Shown here: positions 10,049 through 19,138 of the stretch, piece after piece
Layout: each line of letters opens with the position of its first letter
How positions within the stretch are numbered: position 1 is the stretch's first letter
Source: Bacillota bacterium
GTDB taxonomy: Bacteria > Bacillota > Negativicutes > CTSoil-072
DNA length: 64,000 bases
Direction: 5' to 3'
Assembly: GCA_017889545.1 (NCBI GenBank)
Contig: JAGFZV010000003.1
Coordinates: 165,140 to 229,139 of the forward strand
The notes under the pieces: model-generated
Seen by the model: only the letters and a program-made list of their open reading frames with translations
What the model was told of the DNA's origin: nothing
Database searches by the model: none
Made by a program: the position numbers and the translations under genes

Positions 10049-11053
10049 TTACCTCCTTGCCCCGAATTTCACTGGTCTTACCAAACGGTCAATCAGCGGC
10101 GTAACGCAGTTCATCAATAAAATGGCATAGCAAACGCCCTCCGGATAACCGCCGATGAGACGGATCAGCGAGGTCAACGCTCCGGCCCCGACTGCAAAAA
10201 TGATTTGCCCTTTAATCGTAATGGGAATAGTAACCATGTCTGTCGCCATAAAGAAGGCGCCTAAAATAAGGCCGCCGGATAAGATATTGAGCAGAGGATC
10301 ACCGGTAAACAAACCGCCATTACCGCCAAACGCCCAGGTAATGATACCAACCGTGCCGATCATGCAAACAGGGATCTGCCAGTTGATGTACTTGCGATAA
10401 ATCAAATACAAGCCACCCAGAAGCAGTAATACGGCGGATGTCTCACCGGCGCTTCCGCCCCTTGTTCCAAGGAAAAGAGACATATACATATCCGTTTTAT
10501 CGCCAAAAAATTTGACCAGTTCTTCATAGCCCTGCAGTTTTAAGATCCCCAGCGGGGTCGCCGCAGTTACCGCATCGACCTTATTCGCCCAACCGGCCGG
10601 AGTAGGCCATGTCGTCATGGCAATCGGCCAGGATGCCAGCAAAAATGCTCTCCCGATCAAAGCCGGATTAAAAATATTATATCCAAGACCACCCATCGTA
10701 TGCTTGGCAATCCCAATCGCCGCTACCGAACCAACTACCGGAATATACCAGGGAATGTTCGCCGGTATATTCATCGCAAGCAGCAATCCTGTCAAAAACG
10801 CACTGCCGTCATTCACAGTAATTGGCTTATTTTGCCACTTTTGAATAAAATATTCCGTCGCCATCGACACGGCAATACAAATAACCAAGGTTCGTAATGC
10901 CGGAAGTCCAAACTGGTAGATGGAAAATAGAGCTGCCGGCACTAATACGGCATTAACAGTCCACATGATTTTGGCGATTGATTCATCACAGCGGATATGC
11001 GGTGACGTGGATACCGCCAAGGTTCCGATCTCCAACTTGCTTTCTGCGCTCAC
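10049..11053 (-). CDS. rnfD: Rnf complex membrane flavoprotein RnfD
   Basis: About 334 residues with roughly nine membrane helices. It binds FMN covalently at a Thr in a loop that here reads DAVTAATPLGILK (about residue 155). I start it at a GTG at 11053 because AGGAGG lies seven bases upstream and this avoids a long overlap with rnfC; upstream codons to 11173 are open but read as the shadow of the rnfC tail. It lies between rnfC (11 bases upstream) and rnfG. Confidence 0.93.
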   Translation of the reverse strand: MSAESKLEIGTLAVSTSPHIRCDESIAKIMWTVNAVLVPAALFSIYQFGLPALRTLVICIAVSMATEYFIQKWQNKPITVNDGSAFLTGLLLAMNIPANIPWYIPVVGSVAAIGIAKHTMGGLGYNIFNPALIGRAFLLASWPIAMTTWPTPAGWANKVDAVTAATPLGILKLQGYEELVKFFGDKTDMYMSLFLGTRGGSAGETSAVLLLLGGLYLIYRKYINWQIPVCMIGTVGIITWAFGGNGGLFTGDPLLNILSGGLILGAFFMATDMVTIPITIKGQIIFAVGAGALTSLIRLIGGYPEGVCYAILLMNCVTPLIDRLVRPVKFGARR

Positions 11054-11064
11054 TGCCGCACCTC

Positions 11065-12384
11065 CTATTTCTTGGCGGCCATGGCCGCATTTTGTGCTTT
11101 TAATAATTTCACATAGTGGACAATATTGCGTTTTGCCGGACAGGTGTATACGCAGGAACCGCACTCTACGCAATCCAGCAAATCATATTCTTCTTTTGCT
11201 ACCTGGAATTCATTCCGCTCGCCCAATATGCTGAGCATGCTGGGAATCAATCCCATAGGACAAGCCTCCACACAACGACCGCAGCGAATACATGGGCGCT
11301 CGGGTCCGATATCCGCTTCAGCAGCCGTTAAACAGAGGATTCCAGAAGTCCCTTTGATGATCGGAACATCCATTGTCCGCTGCGCCATACCCATCATTGG
11401 GCCGCCCATAATGATTTTAACAGGAGTTTCTTTGAATCCCCCGCACATTGCGATCGCTTGCCCAAAGGTGGTTCCAATCCGCAGACGCAAGTTTTTCGGT
11501 TCTGCAACAGCGCCGCCAGTCACTGTGGTAACCCGTTCAATGAGCGGAATTCCTTGTTCCACTGCATTTGCAATGGCAACAACAGTACCTACATTCTGTA
11601 CGACGACGCCAACGTCCATCGGCAACCCGCCGGACGGAACTTCCTGCCCCGTAATGACTCTGATCAGCGTTTTTTCAGCGCCTTGCGGGTACTTGGTTTT
11701 CAACGGAACCACTTCAATTCCTGTTCCGGCCGTGGCTTTTTGCAAAACGACAATGGCGTCTGGCTTGTTTTCTTCAATACCGATCACGCCTTTGGTCACT
11801 CCCAATACCTTCATGGTAATCAGACAGCCGGCAACAACTGCCTCCGGCATCTCCAGAAGGACCCGGTGATCCGCCGTTAAATACGGTTCGCATTCCGCTG
11901 CGTTCAAAATAAACGTGTTGATTTTCTTCTCCGGCGGCGGCGACATTTTTACATGAGTCGGAAAAGTCGCTCCTCCCATGCCAACCATACCGGCCTGTCG
12001 GATAATGTCTTTCAAATCAGCAGGCTCTATCGCTTTCCAGTCACGCTGCAATGGCAGTCCATCCACCCATTCGTCATTGCCATCGCTTTCAATCACGATC
12101 GCCATGCAGGATCCAAAAACAGGGTGCGGATAGTCTGCGATTTCAACAACTTTTCCGGAAATGGATGCGTGAATCGGGCTGGAAACAAAGGCCTGCGTCT
12201 CCGCAATGACCTGGCCCTTTTTCACAAGATCGCCCACCTTGACTACCGGTGAGCATGGAGCACCAATGTGCTGCCTGGTAGGAATAATTACTTTTGCGGG
12301 TACCGGAGCGGTTTCTATCGCTTTACCAGCCGAGTACCCTTTGCAATCGTTTGGGTGTACACCCCCGCGAAAGCTAATTGTCAT
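11065..12384 (-). CDS. rnfC: Rnf complex NADH-binding subunit RnfC
   Basis: Peripheral subunit that binds FMN and NAD(H), related to NuoF. About 439 residues: an N-terminal barrel-sandwich region (RGGVHPNDCKGYSAG), a Rossmann-type flavin/NADH part with GMVGMGGATFPTHVK near 120, a SLBB segment, and two [4Fe-4S] motifs near the C-terminus (CIRCGRCVEACPMGL, CVECGSCVYTCPAKRN). The ATG at 12384 has GGGGTG upstream and yields MTISFRGGVHP, the normal N-terminus; the open frame to 12432 is not needed. It is the first structural rnf gene. Confidence 0.95.
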   Translation of the reverse strand: MTISFRGGVHPNDCKGYSAGKAIETAPVPAKVIIPTRQHIGAPCSPVVKVGDLVKKGQVIAETQAFVSSPIHASISGKVVEIADYPHPVFGSCMAIVIESDGNDEWVDGLPLQRDWKAIEPADLKDIIRQAGMVGMGGATFPTHVKMSPPPEKKINTFILNAAECEPYLTADHRVLLEMPEAVVAGCLITMKVLGVTKGVIGIEENKPDAIVVLQKATAGTGIEVVPLKTKYPQGAEKTLIRVITGQEVPSGGLPMDVGVVVQNVGTVVAIANAVEQGIPLIERVTTVTGGAVAEPKNLRLRIGTTFGQAIAMCGGFKETPVKIIMGGPMMGMAQRTMDVPIIKGTSGILCLTAAEADIGPERPCIRCGRCVEACPMGLIPSMLSILGERNEFQVAKEEYDLLDCVECGSCVYTCPAKRNIVHYVKLLKAQNAAMAAKK

Positions 12385-12453
12385 ACTTTCACCCCTTCTA
12401 TTTACGAAGTGAGATATGTGGTCTTTCCACACACCATACAGTTTGGAACCGGC

Positions 12454-12870
12454 TCATGACAATACCCGGATGATGACTGGCTGCATCGCGACATCGGAAC
12501 GGGAAGAGCGGTCAAAAACCTTAATATAAAAGATTGCAATTGCAAAAAAAACAAGTCCGCCCGCTACTTGAAACCAAATCGATTCCTGTCCCATTCGAGA
12601 TGCCATCCAACCTCCGGTGATTGCCCCGGCAAATGCAGCCAGCAAAGGGAGCACATAAACAATAAAAGCAGCCTTCAGCATATTTATTTCTTGAATTTCG
12701 ATTACAACCCGCTGGCCTGTTTTTGCGCCCACTGGATTGCGAGCATCCAGAACAATTGCCGAATTGCCTGGGCAAGCGCCGCAGTTTTCACAATCATTAT
12801 GCCGGCTCGTCTTCACGCGAGCCATCTCGCCGCGAATTTCAATCACAATTCCTTCTTGCTGCTTTTCCAT
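12454..12870 (-). CDS. RseC-family membrane protein (SoxR-reducing type)
   Basis: 138 residues. The N-terminal part carries a Cys cluster, CENCGACPGNSA (near residues 28-39), followed by a small beta domain, and two membrane helices (about 68-88 and 95-115). This matches RseC/RsxC-associated proteins that in Proteobacteria help reduce SoxR; in anaerobic Firmicutes the gene often leads the rnf operon, as here, about 70 bases before rnfC. The ATG at 12870 follows AGGAATTCA. Its partner here is unproven. It may maintain or assemble Rnf iron-sulfur or flavin centres. Confidence 0.82.
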   Translation of the reverse strand: MEKQQEGIVIEIRGEMARVKTSRHNDCENCGACPGNSAIVLDARNPVGAKTGQRVVIEIQEINMLKAAFIVYVLPLLAAFAGAITGGWMASRMGQESIWFQVAGGLVFFAIAIFYIKVFDRSSRSDVAMQPVIIRVLS

Positions 12871-13045
12871 TGAATTCCTCCCCCTCACAGCTGTTTAACT
12901 GTCAGGTTTTGCCACTTTTCTGCTGCACTATAAATAACTTAGTAAGGTTTCGTGCTAATACAAAAAAATCCTCTTTTTAGAAAAAAGTTATTTTTTTCAC
13001 ACAAACATAAATCTGCGTTTAGCAGCATCGTATTCAATATTGGTA

Positions 13046-13312
13046 TTACGTTGTGAACCGTTTATAAAGTTGATAAATCGTCACCGGGATTGCGACCAGA
13101 GAGACTGTGGATATAAATGCAAACACGAAATTCAACCCGAGCGGCGCATTGTCAATCGACCCGTACAACATGTCTACCCAGACGAGAATGAACCAATATA
13201 TTGTCCCGACGATACTCGGCAATCGATAGTTGCCAGTAATACACCAGATCCCGGCAAACACTAATGCCGCTGGAAAATACGTTGCTTGAGCAGATGACAA
13301 GAATGCTTCCAT
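13046..13312 (-). CDS. Small three-helix membrane protein, function unknown
   Basis: 88 residues with three likely membrane helices (FPAALVFAGIWCITG, IVGTIYWFILVWVDMLYG and VFAFISTVSLVAIPVTIYQ) and a short basic tail (YKRFTT). I do not recognise the family. The ATG at 13312 follows a GAGAGG site by about eight bases. It lies about 195 bases downstream of the gntP-type permease gene, separated from it by a large hairpin, and upstream of the rnf operon. It could be an accessory to the permease or an independent gene. A weak CTGC/GCAG stem follows its stop codon. Confidence 0.6.
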   Translation of the reverse strand: MEAFLSSAQATYFPAALVFAGIWCITGNYRLPSIVGTIYWFILVWVDMLYGSIDNAPLGLNFVFAFISTVSLVAIPVTIYQLYKRFTT

Positions 13313-13409
13313 CAAAAACGCCTCTCTTCGATATAATCAGAGCCTTCCAGCTTATTTTACAACTTGATGTCGAAATGATCAATTCTATTTCGTTCGCGAC
13401 ATAAAATCC

Positions 13410-13467
13410 CCCCTCTTAATACACTTGGTTGTACGTTTTAACCGTACTTCCTGTGCATTAAGAGGGG
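13410..13467 (-). terminator. Large nested hairpin after gntP-type permease
   Basis: Outer perfect arms CCCCTCTTAAT and ATTAAGAGGGG (13410-13420 and 13457-13467) enclose an inner GTACG/CGTAC stem. On the minus strand the stem is followed by GGATTTTAT, a weak T-tract. It lies about 40 bases beyond the permease stop, so an operon-end terminator is the simplest reading, but the extended outer palindrome could also be a protein-binding site. Confidence 0.6.
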
Positions 13468-13506
13468 TTCATCCCAACTCTATTTTTGTTTCACTGTTTG
13501 AATTGT

Positions 13507-14898
13507 CTAGACGATGCCAAATATCATAACGAGAGCAACCATTAAGAAGGCAACTCCTGTTTTAAAGAGGGTCAACGCAAAAATATCTCTGTATGATTGT
13601 TTGTGAGTCAGACCGCAAATTGCCAAGAGCGTGATAACCGCTCCATTGTGCGGCAGCGTGTCCATCCCGCCGGAAGCCAATGAGGCGATACGATGCAGCA
13701 CTTCCGGGTTGACACCTGCTCGGATACCCCAGTCAAGATAGGTCTTACCCATAAGGTCCATGGCAATACCCAAGCCACCGGAAGCTGATCCGGTCATTCC
13801 TGCGATGGCGTTTACCATCAGAGCCTCAGACAGCAGTGGACTGTCGCCGATATGAACACTCATCAGAAAAGCGGCAACACTCTTAAACCCGGGCAATGTA
13901 GCGATAACGTTGCCATAACCAACCTCTGAACCTGTATTCATAATCGCCAGCAAGGAACCCAGCACAGCAACCTGTGAGCATTTCCCCAAGCCACCGACCT
14001 TTTCGAATTTTTTATAGTTCATGGTTACACAGACAATGATGGCGAGACACAATGCCACGATCAGCGCCCATATACCAGTGATGGTTTGGATCGTCACTCC
14101 GGTAGTATACCCCTTAAGTATCGAAGGGTCCCAAGTCGGAATCCATTTTGTAAACATAAAGTTCCCAATCAAAACAACCAGCAAAGGCAATACTGCAACA
14201 AAACCGCTGGGCAGGTTGCCGCTATCAACTGCTTTCGGATCGGGCTCATTCGTATGTCCGGTACCATACCCTTCACCGGCAGCAACCAGTTTTTTCCTCC
14301 GGTATTCCATATATGCTATGCCGCCAACATAAAGGATAAGGGCCGCAATAATACCGGTCATCGGCGCAGCATAGGCTGTAGTTCCAAAATATTTCGTTGG
14401 GATAAGGTTTTGGATCTGCGGTGTTCCAGGCAAAGCGTCCATCGCTACGCTCCACGACCCGAAACCAATACAAGCCGGGATCAGCCGTTTCGGATAATCC
14501 GCCTCTCTAAACAGAGCAGCAGCCAACGGATATACGGCAAACGCTACAACGTGAGTGCTTACACCACCATATACCAGGACCACGCAAGTTGTGATAACTG
14601 ACATGACAGCCCGTTCTTTACCCAATCCCCGAATAATCAGGAGGGCTATTTTTTTGGCTGACCCAGAATCCTCCATGACCTTCCCTAATACGGCGCCCAA
14701 CATAAACAGCGGGAAAAAGTTTTTGACAAAAGCCACTGTTTTGGGCATAAACAATTCTGTGTAGGCAGGAAGGGGCGATAGCCCGGATAGCACACCGGCC
14801 AATACGGCGAATACAGGCGCAAAGAAGATAACCGAATATCCGCGATAGGCAAAAAACATCAGTAGCCCGAGGCTTAAAAATATAACTAAAATATCCAT
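13507..14898 (-). CDS. GntP-family permease, possibly for 3-hydroxybutyrate or a similar short acid
   Basis: 463 residues with about 11-13 membrane helices, of the GntP (gluconate/hydroxy-acid:H+ symporter) type. Recognisable stretches include VYGGVSTHVVAFAVYPLA and AIAGMTGSASGGLGIAMDLM. GntP members include gluconate, hydroxybutyrate and related hydroxy-acid permeases, and substrate cannot be read from the sequence. Its position after bcd-etf-CoA transferase-maoC-crt suggests uptake of 3-hydroxybutyrate, crotonate or a related acid (inference). It lies about 110 bases after crt on the same strand and is the last gene before the hairpin at 13410. Confidence 0.8.
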   Translation of the reverse strand: MDILVIFLSLGLLMFFAYRGYSVIFFAPVFAVLAGVLSGLSPLPAYTELFMPKTVAFVKNFFPLFMLGAVLGKVMEDSGSAKKIALLIIRGLGKERAVMSVITTCVVLVYGGVSTHVVAFAVYPLAAALFREADYPKRLIPACIGFGSWSVAMDALPGTPQIQNLIPTKYFGTTAYAAPMTGIIAALILYVGGIAYMEYRRKKLVAAGEGYGTGHTNEPDPKAVDSGNLPSGFVAVLPLLVVLIGNFMFTKWIPTWDPSILKGYTTGVTIQTITGIWALIVALCLAIIVCVTMNYKKFEKVGGLGKCSQVAVLGSLLAIMNTGSEVGYGNVIATLPGFKSVAAFLMSVHIGDSPLLSEALMVNAIAGMTGSASGGLGIAMDLMGKTYLDWGIRAGVNPEVLHRIASLASGGMDTLPHNGAVITLLAICGLTHKQSYRDIFALTLFKTGVAFLMVALVMIFGIV

Positions 14899-15010
14899 TT
14901 ACTGCAACCTCTCCCTTTTTTACATTTTGTCTTTCAATTCATGCTTGTCATGTCAGATTGATCACACATCAACTATCCAACATCTCTCTTGCATTACGCT
15001 TCCGGAAGAG

Positions 15011-15793
15011 TCATTTGCCTATGAATTTCGCTGGACGCTTTTCCACAAAAGCTTTCATTCCTTCTGTTTGGTCCTCGGTCGCAAAACAGACTCCAAAAGC
15101 TTCTCGTTCATAGGCTTGCCCTGAATCAAGATCCATATCCATCCCTTCATTCACCGCGGTTTTGCATAGCTGCACGGCGATTGGACCGCGCGACATGATT
15201 TTTTCTGCCATCTTTTTCGCAGCGTCCATCAATTCGGAGGCAGGCACCACCTTGTTCACAAGGCCAATCCGATAGGCTTCCTGTGCATCGATTTGATCGC
15301 CGGTAAACATTAATTCTTTTGCCCGCCCTTTTCCAATCAAGCGGGGAAGCCTTTGCGTCCCGGCAAACCCGGGAATCACACCCAATAAAACTTCAGGTTG
15401 TCCAAATTTAGCATTTTCAGCTGCAATCCGGATATCACAACTCATGGCCAGCTCACAGCCGCCTCCCAGCGCATAACCGTTCACAGCAGCAATAACCGGT
15501 TGTGGAAGATTTTCAATCTTATTGAATACTGACTGCGCAAATTTCCCCCAATTCCGACCTTCCAATGTATTCATGTTCTGCATTTCAGAGATATCAGCAC
15601 CTGCAACAAAGGATTTCTCGCCGCCTCCGGTAATAATGACAATTTTGGTGTCCGGATCCGAATCAATCGTTTCGACCAATTGATTCAACTCTTTCACGGT
15701 CTCACTGTTGAGAGCGTTTAACGCTTTCGGCCGGTTAACGGTAATGATGGCGATCCCATCTTCTTTTTGGAAAATCAGGTTTTTAAACTCCAT
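15011..15793 (-). CDS. crt: Crotonase / enoyl-CoA hydratase
   Basis: 260-residue crotonase-superfamily enzyme that interconverts crotonyl-CoA and (S)-3-hydroxybutyryl-CoA. The oxyanion-hole segments SFVAGADISEM (near 62-72) and AVNGYALGGGCELAM (near 102-116) are present, and the two catalytic Glu residues of the hydratase class appear in GGGCELAMSCD and in the FGQPEVLLGVIPG region near 134. A good AGGAGG site precedes the ATG. The gene follows maoC with a 16-base gap in the bcd operon. Hydratase activity is more likely than isomerase given the two Glu. Confidence 0.9.
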   Translation of the reverse strand: MEFKNLIFQKEDGIAIITVNRPKALNALNSETVKELNQLVETIDSDPDTKIVIITGGGEKSFVAGADISEMQNMNTLEGRNWGKFAQSVFNKIENLPQPVIAAVNGYALGGGCELAMSCDIRIAAENAKFGQPEVLLGVIPGFAGTQRLPRLIGKGRAKELMFTGDQIDAQEAYRIGLVNKVVPASELMDAAKKMAEKIMSRGPIAVQLCKTAVNEGMDMDLDSGQAYEREAFGVCFATEDQTEGMKAFVEKRPAKFIGK

Positions 15794-15809
15794 GTTTTTC
15801 CCTCCTGTC

Positions 15810-16256
15810 CTACACCTCTTTTTTCATGCACATGACAACCGCTTTGCCATCGATCACCACTTCATCGCGCTGGTTTTTCACGATGGTTCTCATTGTAAAT
15901 CTCCGTTTGGCATCATTTTTTTCGATTACTTCGCCAATCGCCGTGATTGTATCGCCAATTTTTACCGGTTTTACAAATTTTGTTTCTTGCGACAAATACA
16001 ACGCGTTAATGCCTGGCAAGCAACAGCCAACCACCGTCGAAATAAACGATGCTGTCAACATTCCATGGGCGATCCGCTCACCAAACATTGTGTTTTTTGC
16101 ATACTCCGGATTGACATGGATTGGATTGAAATCTCCAATGATACCAGCAAAATTTACAATGTCTGCCTCACTAATCATCTTAGTGATGGAAGCGGTTTCC
16201 CCGATCTCGATTTCCTCATAAGGACGTTCGACAACAAATGAAGTGTGAATGGGCAT
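15810..16256 (-). CDS. MaoC-type (R)-specific enoyl-CoA hydratase
   Basis: 148-residue hot-dog-fold hydratase. The hydratase-2 motif is clear: FAGIIGDFNPIHVNPEYA followed by GERIAHGMLTASF (about residues 36-72), with the catalytic Asp and His in GDFNPIH. Such enzymes (PhaJ group) hydrate crotonyl-CoA to the (R)-3-hydroxyacyl-CoA. Its pairing with an (S)-specific crotonase in one operon means both stereoisomers can meet at crotonyl-CoA. It lies 24 bases after the CoA transferase gene and 16 bases before crt. Confidence 0.88.
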   Translation of the reverse strand: MPIHTSFVVERPYEEIEIGETASITKMISEADIVNFAGIIGDFNPIHVNPEYAKNTMFGERIAHGMLTASFISTVVGCCLPGINALYLSQETKFVKPVKIGDTITAIGEVIEKNDAKRRFTMRTIVKNQRDEVVIDGKAVVMCMKKEV

Positions 16257-16280
16257 TTTTTCTCCATCTCCTTTTAATTT

Positions 16281-17861
16281 TTATACATTCCCACAAACCA
16301 TGCTCGTAATCTGTTCTTTGATGCCCATCAATTTTTCATCAAAAATTCTGGCATCCATCAGTTTCAAATTTTTACTAACCTTTACCGGGAAATCAACCTG
16401 TGCCAAAACTTCTTTTTCCAAATCGATCCCGGGAGCAATCTCCGTCAGCATCATTCCCTCCGGAGTCAATTCAAACACTGCTCTTTCCGTGACATACAAG
16501 ACTGGTTGAGAAACTTCCCGCGCATATTCACCGCTGAAAGTAATTTGGTCCACTTTCTGAAGAAACTTCTTGCTTTTCCCTTCTTTCAAGATTTTCAGCT
16601 TCCCGTCTTTAATCTCAATCTGAAGCCCTCCGGCAGTCAATGTACCGCAAAAGATGACTTTCTTCGCGTTTTGCGTGATATTGATAAAACCGCCGCAGCC
16701 TGCAACCCGGTTGCCAAATTTACTTACATTGATATTGCCTGCCTCATCAGCTTGCGCTAACCCCAGATAAGCTACGTCCAGTCTCCCGCCATCGTATAAA
16801 TCAAACTGATTGGGATGATCCAGAACCGCTTCCGGATTATAAGCCGCCCCAAAATTCAAGCCGCCTGCGGCAACTCCTCCGATAGGCCCGGCCTCGAGTG
16901 TAAGGGTGATCTGATTCAGGATCCCTTCTTCATTGGCAACAACAGCGACTCCATCCGGTACGCCTATCCCCAGATTTACAACAGCCTCCGTACATAATTC
17001 CATGGCGCCGCGCCGGGCAATAATTTTTCGTTCGCTCAGCTCCATTGCAGGCAGGCTGCCAAGCGGGCGGCGCACTTCTCCGCACAACGATCCGTCATAG
17101 AAGTCTTCATTGGTTTGCCAGTGATATTCCGGTTTTGCCACAACGATATAATCGACCAGACAGCCCGGAACCTTGACATGTTGAGGATGCAGAGTTCCTG
17201 CTGCAGCAGTTCTTTCCACTTGGGCAATAACGATACCGCCGCAGGCTTTCGCCGCCTGGGCAAGCTGCAGCGCTTCTAAGAGCACCGCTTCTTTTTCCAT
17301 TGTCAGGTTGCCTTTTTCATCGGCGGTCGTTCCGCGGATAAAAGCGACATCGACTTTAAATGGCTGGTAATGCAAATACTCGCGGCCATTGATCTCGATT
17401 ACTTTAACGATCTCTTCCGTGGTAAGCGCGTTCAGTTTGCCGCCCTCGATGCGTGGGTCGACAAAGGTCTTTAATCCCACGCTGCTAATAACTCCTGGTT
17501 TTCTTCCGGCAATATTGCGGAACAAATGCAGCATAATCCCCTGCGGCAGATTGTATGCTTCCACTTTATTATCCACAACCAGTTGTCCTAATGTCGGTGA
17601 TAAATTAAAATGTCCGCCGATAACTCGTTTGAGCAATCCCTCATGTGCATAATGGTTGGTGCATTTTGATTTTCCATCGCCTTGCCCGGCTCCGTAAACC
17701 AACGTAAGATCCTTCGGCTGATTTTCTTCCAAGAACCGTTTTTCCAGCATTACACTGAGTTCTTCCGGATGACTAAAGCCAACGAAACCCTGAACGGCAA
17801 GAACATCACCCGTCTTGACCAATTTTACTGCCTCACTGGATGAAATAACCTTGTCTCTCAT
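16281..17861 (-). CDS. Acyl-CoA:acetate / 3-ketoacid-type CoA-transferase (fused subunits)
   Basis: 526-residue family I CoA-transferase with both halves fused, like propionate CoA-transferase and YdiF. The first half holds VQGFVGFSHPEELS and later VAFIRGTTADEKGN; the second has GIGVPDGVAVVANEEG and TLEAGPIGGVAAGG (near residues 325-340), which carries the Glu that forms the glutamyl-CoA intermediate. It would activate a short-chain acid using acetyl-CoA or butyryl-CoA. A strong AAGGAGG site precedes the ATG. It lies 65 bases after etfA. Substrate range is not readable. Confidence 0.88.
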   Translation of the reverse strand: MRDKVISSSEAVKLVKTGDVLAVQGFVGFSHPEELSVMLEKRFLEENQPKDLTLVYGAGQGDGKSKCTNHYAHEGLLKRVIGGHFNLSPTLGQLVVDNKVEAYNLPQGIMLHLFRNIAGRKPGVISSVGLKTFVDPRIEGGKLNALTTEEIVKVIEINGREYLHYQPFKVDVAFIRGTTADEKGNLTMEKEAVLLEALQLAQAAKACGGIVIAQVERTAAAGTLHPQHVKVPGCLVDYIVVAKPEYHWQTNEDFYDGSLCGEVRRPLGSLPAMELSERKIIARRGAMELCTEAVVNLGIGVPDGVAVVANEEGILNQITLTLEAGPIGGVAAGGLNFGAAYNPEAVLDHPNQFDLYDGGRLDVAYLGLAQADEAGNINVSKFGNRVAGCGGFINITQNAKKVIFCGTLTAGGLQIEIKDGKLKILKEGKSKKFLQKVDQITFSGEYAREVSQPVLYVTERAVFELTPEGMMLTEIAPGIDLEKEVLAQVDFPVKVSKNLKLMDARIFDEKLMGIKEQITSMVCGNV

Positions 17862-17926
17862 AATGCCCTCCTTCTTTTTGCCATACGATCATGTCTGACC
17901 AACTTATCCTCCAAGACTTCTTGTCT

Positions 17927-19120
17927 TTAACCCGCTTTTATTTTTTTAAATTCTTCGGTCATCATCGGCAATACTTCCGTGATATCGCCAACGATGCCGT
18001 AATCAGCCACTTTGAAGATCGGTGCGTCCGGATCCTTGTTGATGGCAATGATCACATCGGAAGAAGACATACCCGCCAAGTGCTGGATCGCTCCCGAAAT
18101 TCCGCAGGCGAAATAAATTTTCGGCCCTACCGTTTTTCCGGTCTGTCCTACCTGATGCAACGCTGGTTTCCAGCCTGCATCAACAGCAGCGCGCGATGCG
18201 CCGACAGCGGCGCCGAGCACATTCGCCAAATCTTCCACGTAGCAGAAGTTTTCCGGTTTTCCCAGTCCACGGCCGCCGGAGACAATAATTTCGGCTTCCT
18301 CCAGATTGCACGAGGCTGTACATACGTGGATAATGTCAATAATTTTGGTGCGGATGTCGGCTAGATTCACTTTGCTGGCTACACGAATAATTTCGCCGTC
18401 GCGCGAATAATCAGGGACTGGGCGTTTGAAGACCGAAGGACGCACTGTTCCCATCTGCGGCCGGTGTTCCGGACAAAGAATGGTTGCCATAATATTGCCG
18501 CCAAAAGCCGGACGCGTCCATGCTACCAGTCCCGTTTCCTCATCAATGCCAAGTCCTGTGCAATCCGCAGTTAGTCCCGTTCCGATGCGGCAGGCAACAC
18601 GCGGGCCAAGATCACGACCGTCATTCGTAGCTCCTAAAAGGATTACTGAAGGCTTATGGGTGCGGATCATGTCGACAAACGTGGCGGCATAACCGTCCGT
18701 ATTATAATGCGCAAATTCAGGAGCCTCCGCCAAATAAACCATATCGGCGCCCGCCGCAAATACTTCTTTTGCCAAGCCCTCAATATTATTACCGATCAGG
18801 ACACCGGCCAGTTTTTGCCCCATCTCATCAGCCAGCTTACGTCCTTCTCCTACTAATTCAAGGCCTACATTGCGCGCTTTTCCATCGCTGATCTCCAGAT
18901 ATACCCATACATCTTTGTATTCATTTTTGTCCATTGCGACTTCTTTGGTTTCTTCTTCGCGGATAATTGCACTTACCGGACAAATCTCGACACATGCGCC
19001 GCAGACCGTACAGGCTTCGGTGATATATGCTTTTCCCTCACGCATTTCAATGGCCCCAAAAGGGCATACAGGTTGGCAAGCTGCGCAGCCAATGCACTCT
19101 TCAGTTATTCTTATCGCCAT
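17927..19120 (-). CDS. etfA: Electron-transfer flavoprotein alpha subunit with N-terminal ferredoxin domain
   Basis: 397 residues. The first 55 hold two [4Fe-4S] motifs ([15 protein letters not shown] and [15 protein letters not shown]). Then come the ETF alpha N-domain and the C-terminal FAD domain with [29 protein letters not shown] and [19 protein letters not shown]. Most ETF alpha subunits lack the ferredoxin part; it is known in CarE of the Acetobacterium caffeyl-CoA reductase complex, a flavin-bifurcating enzyme. With EtfB and Bcd next to it, a ferredoxin-linked Bcd/Etf complex is likely. It lies 18 bases after etfB. Confidence 0.93.
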   Translation of the reverse strand: MAIRITEECIGCAACQPVCPFGAIEMREGKAYITEACTVCGACVEICPVSAIIREEETKEVAMDKNEYKDVWVYLEISDGKARNVGLELVGEGRKLADEMGQKLAGVLIGNNIEGLAKEVFAAGADMVYLAEAPEFAHYNTDGYAATFVDMIRTHKPSVILLGATNDGRDLGPRVACRIGTGLTADCTGLGIDEETGLVAWTRPAFGGNIMATILCPEHRPQMGTVRPSVFKRPVPDYSRDGEIIRVASKVNLADIRTKIIDIIHVCTASCNLEEAEIIVSGGRGLGKPENFCYVEDLANVLGAAVGASRAAVDAGWKPALHQVGQTGKTVGPKIYFACGISGAIQHLAGMSSSDVIIAINKDPDAPIFKVADYGIVGDITEVLPMMTEEFKKIKAG

Positions 19121-19138
19121 TTTTCTGTTACCCCCACG

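Noticed and set aside
12871..13045. A Rex or promoter element before rseC-rnfC (TTTGTGTGAAAA).
   Set aside because: Only an isolated half-site; no paired half and no convincing -35/-10. Nothing else supportable in this gap.
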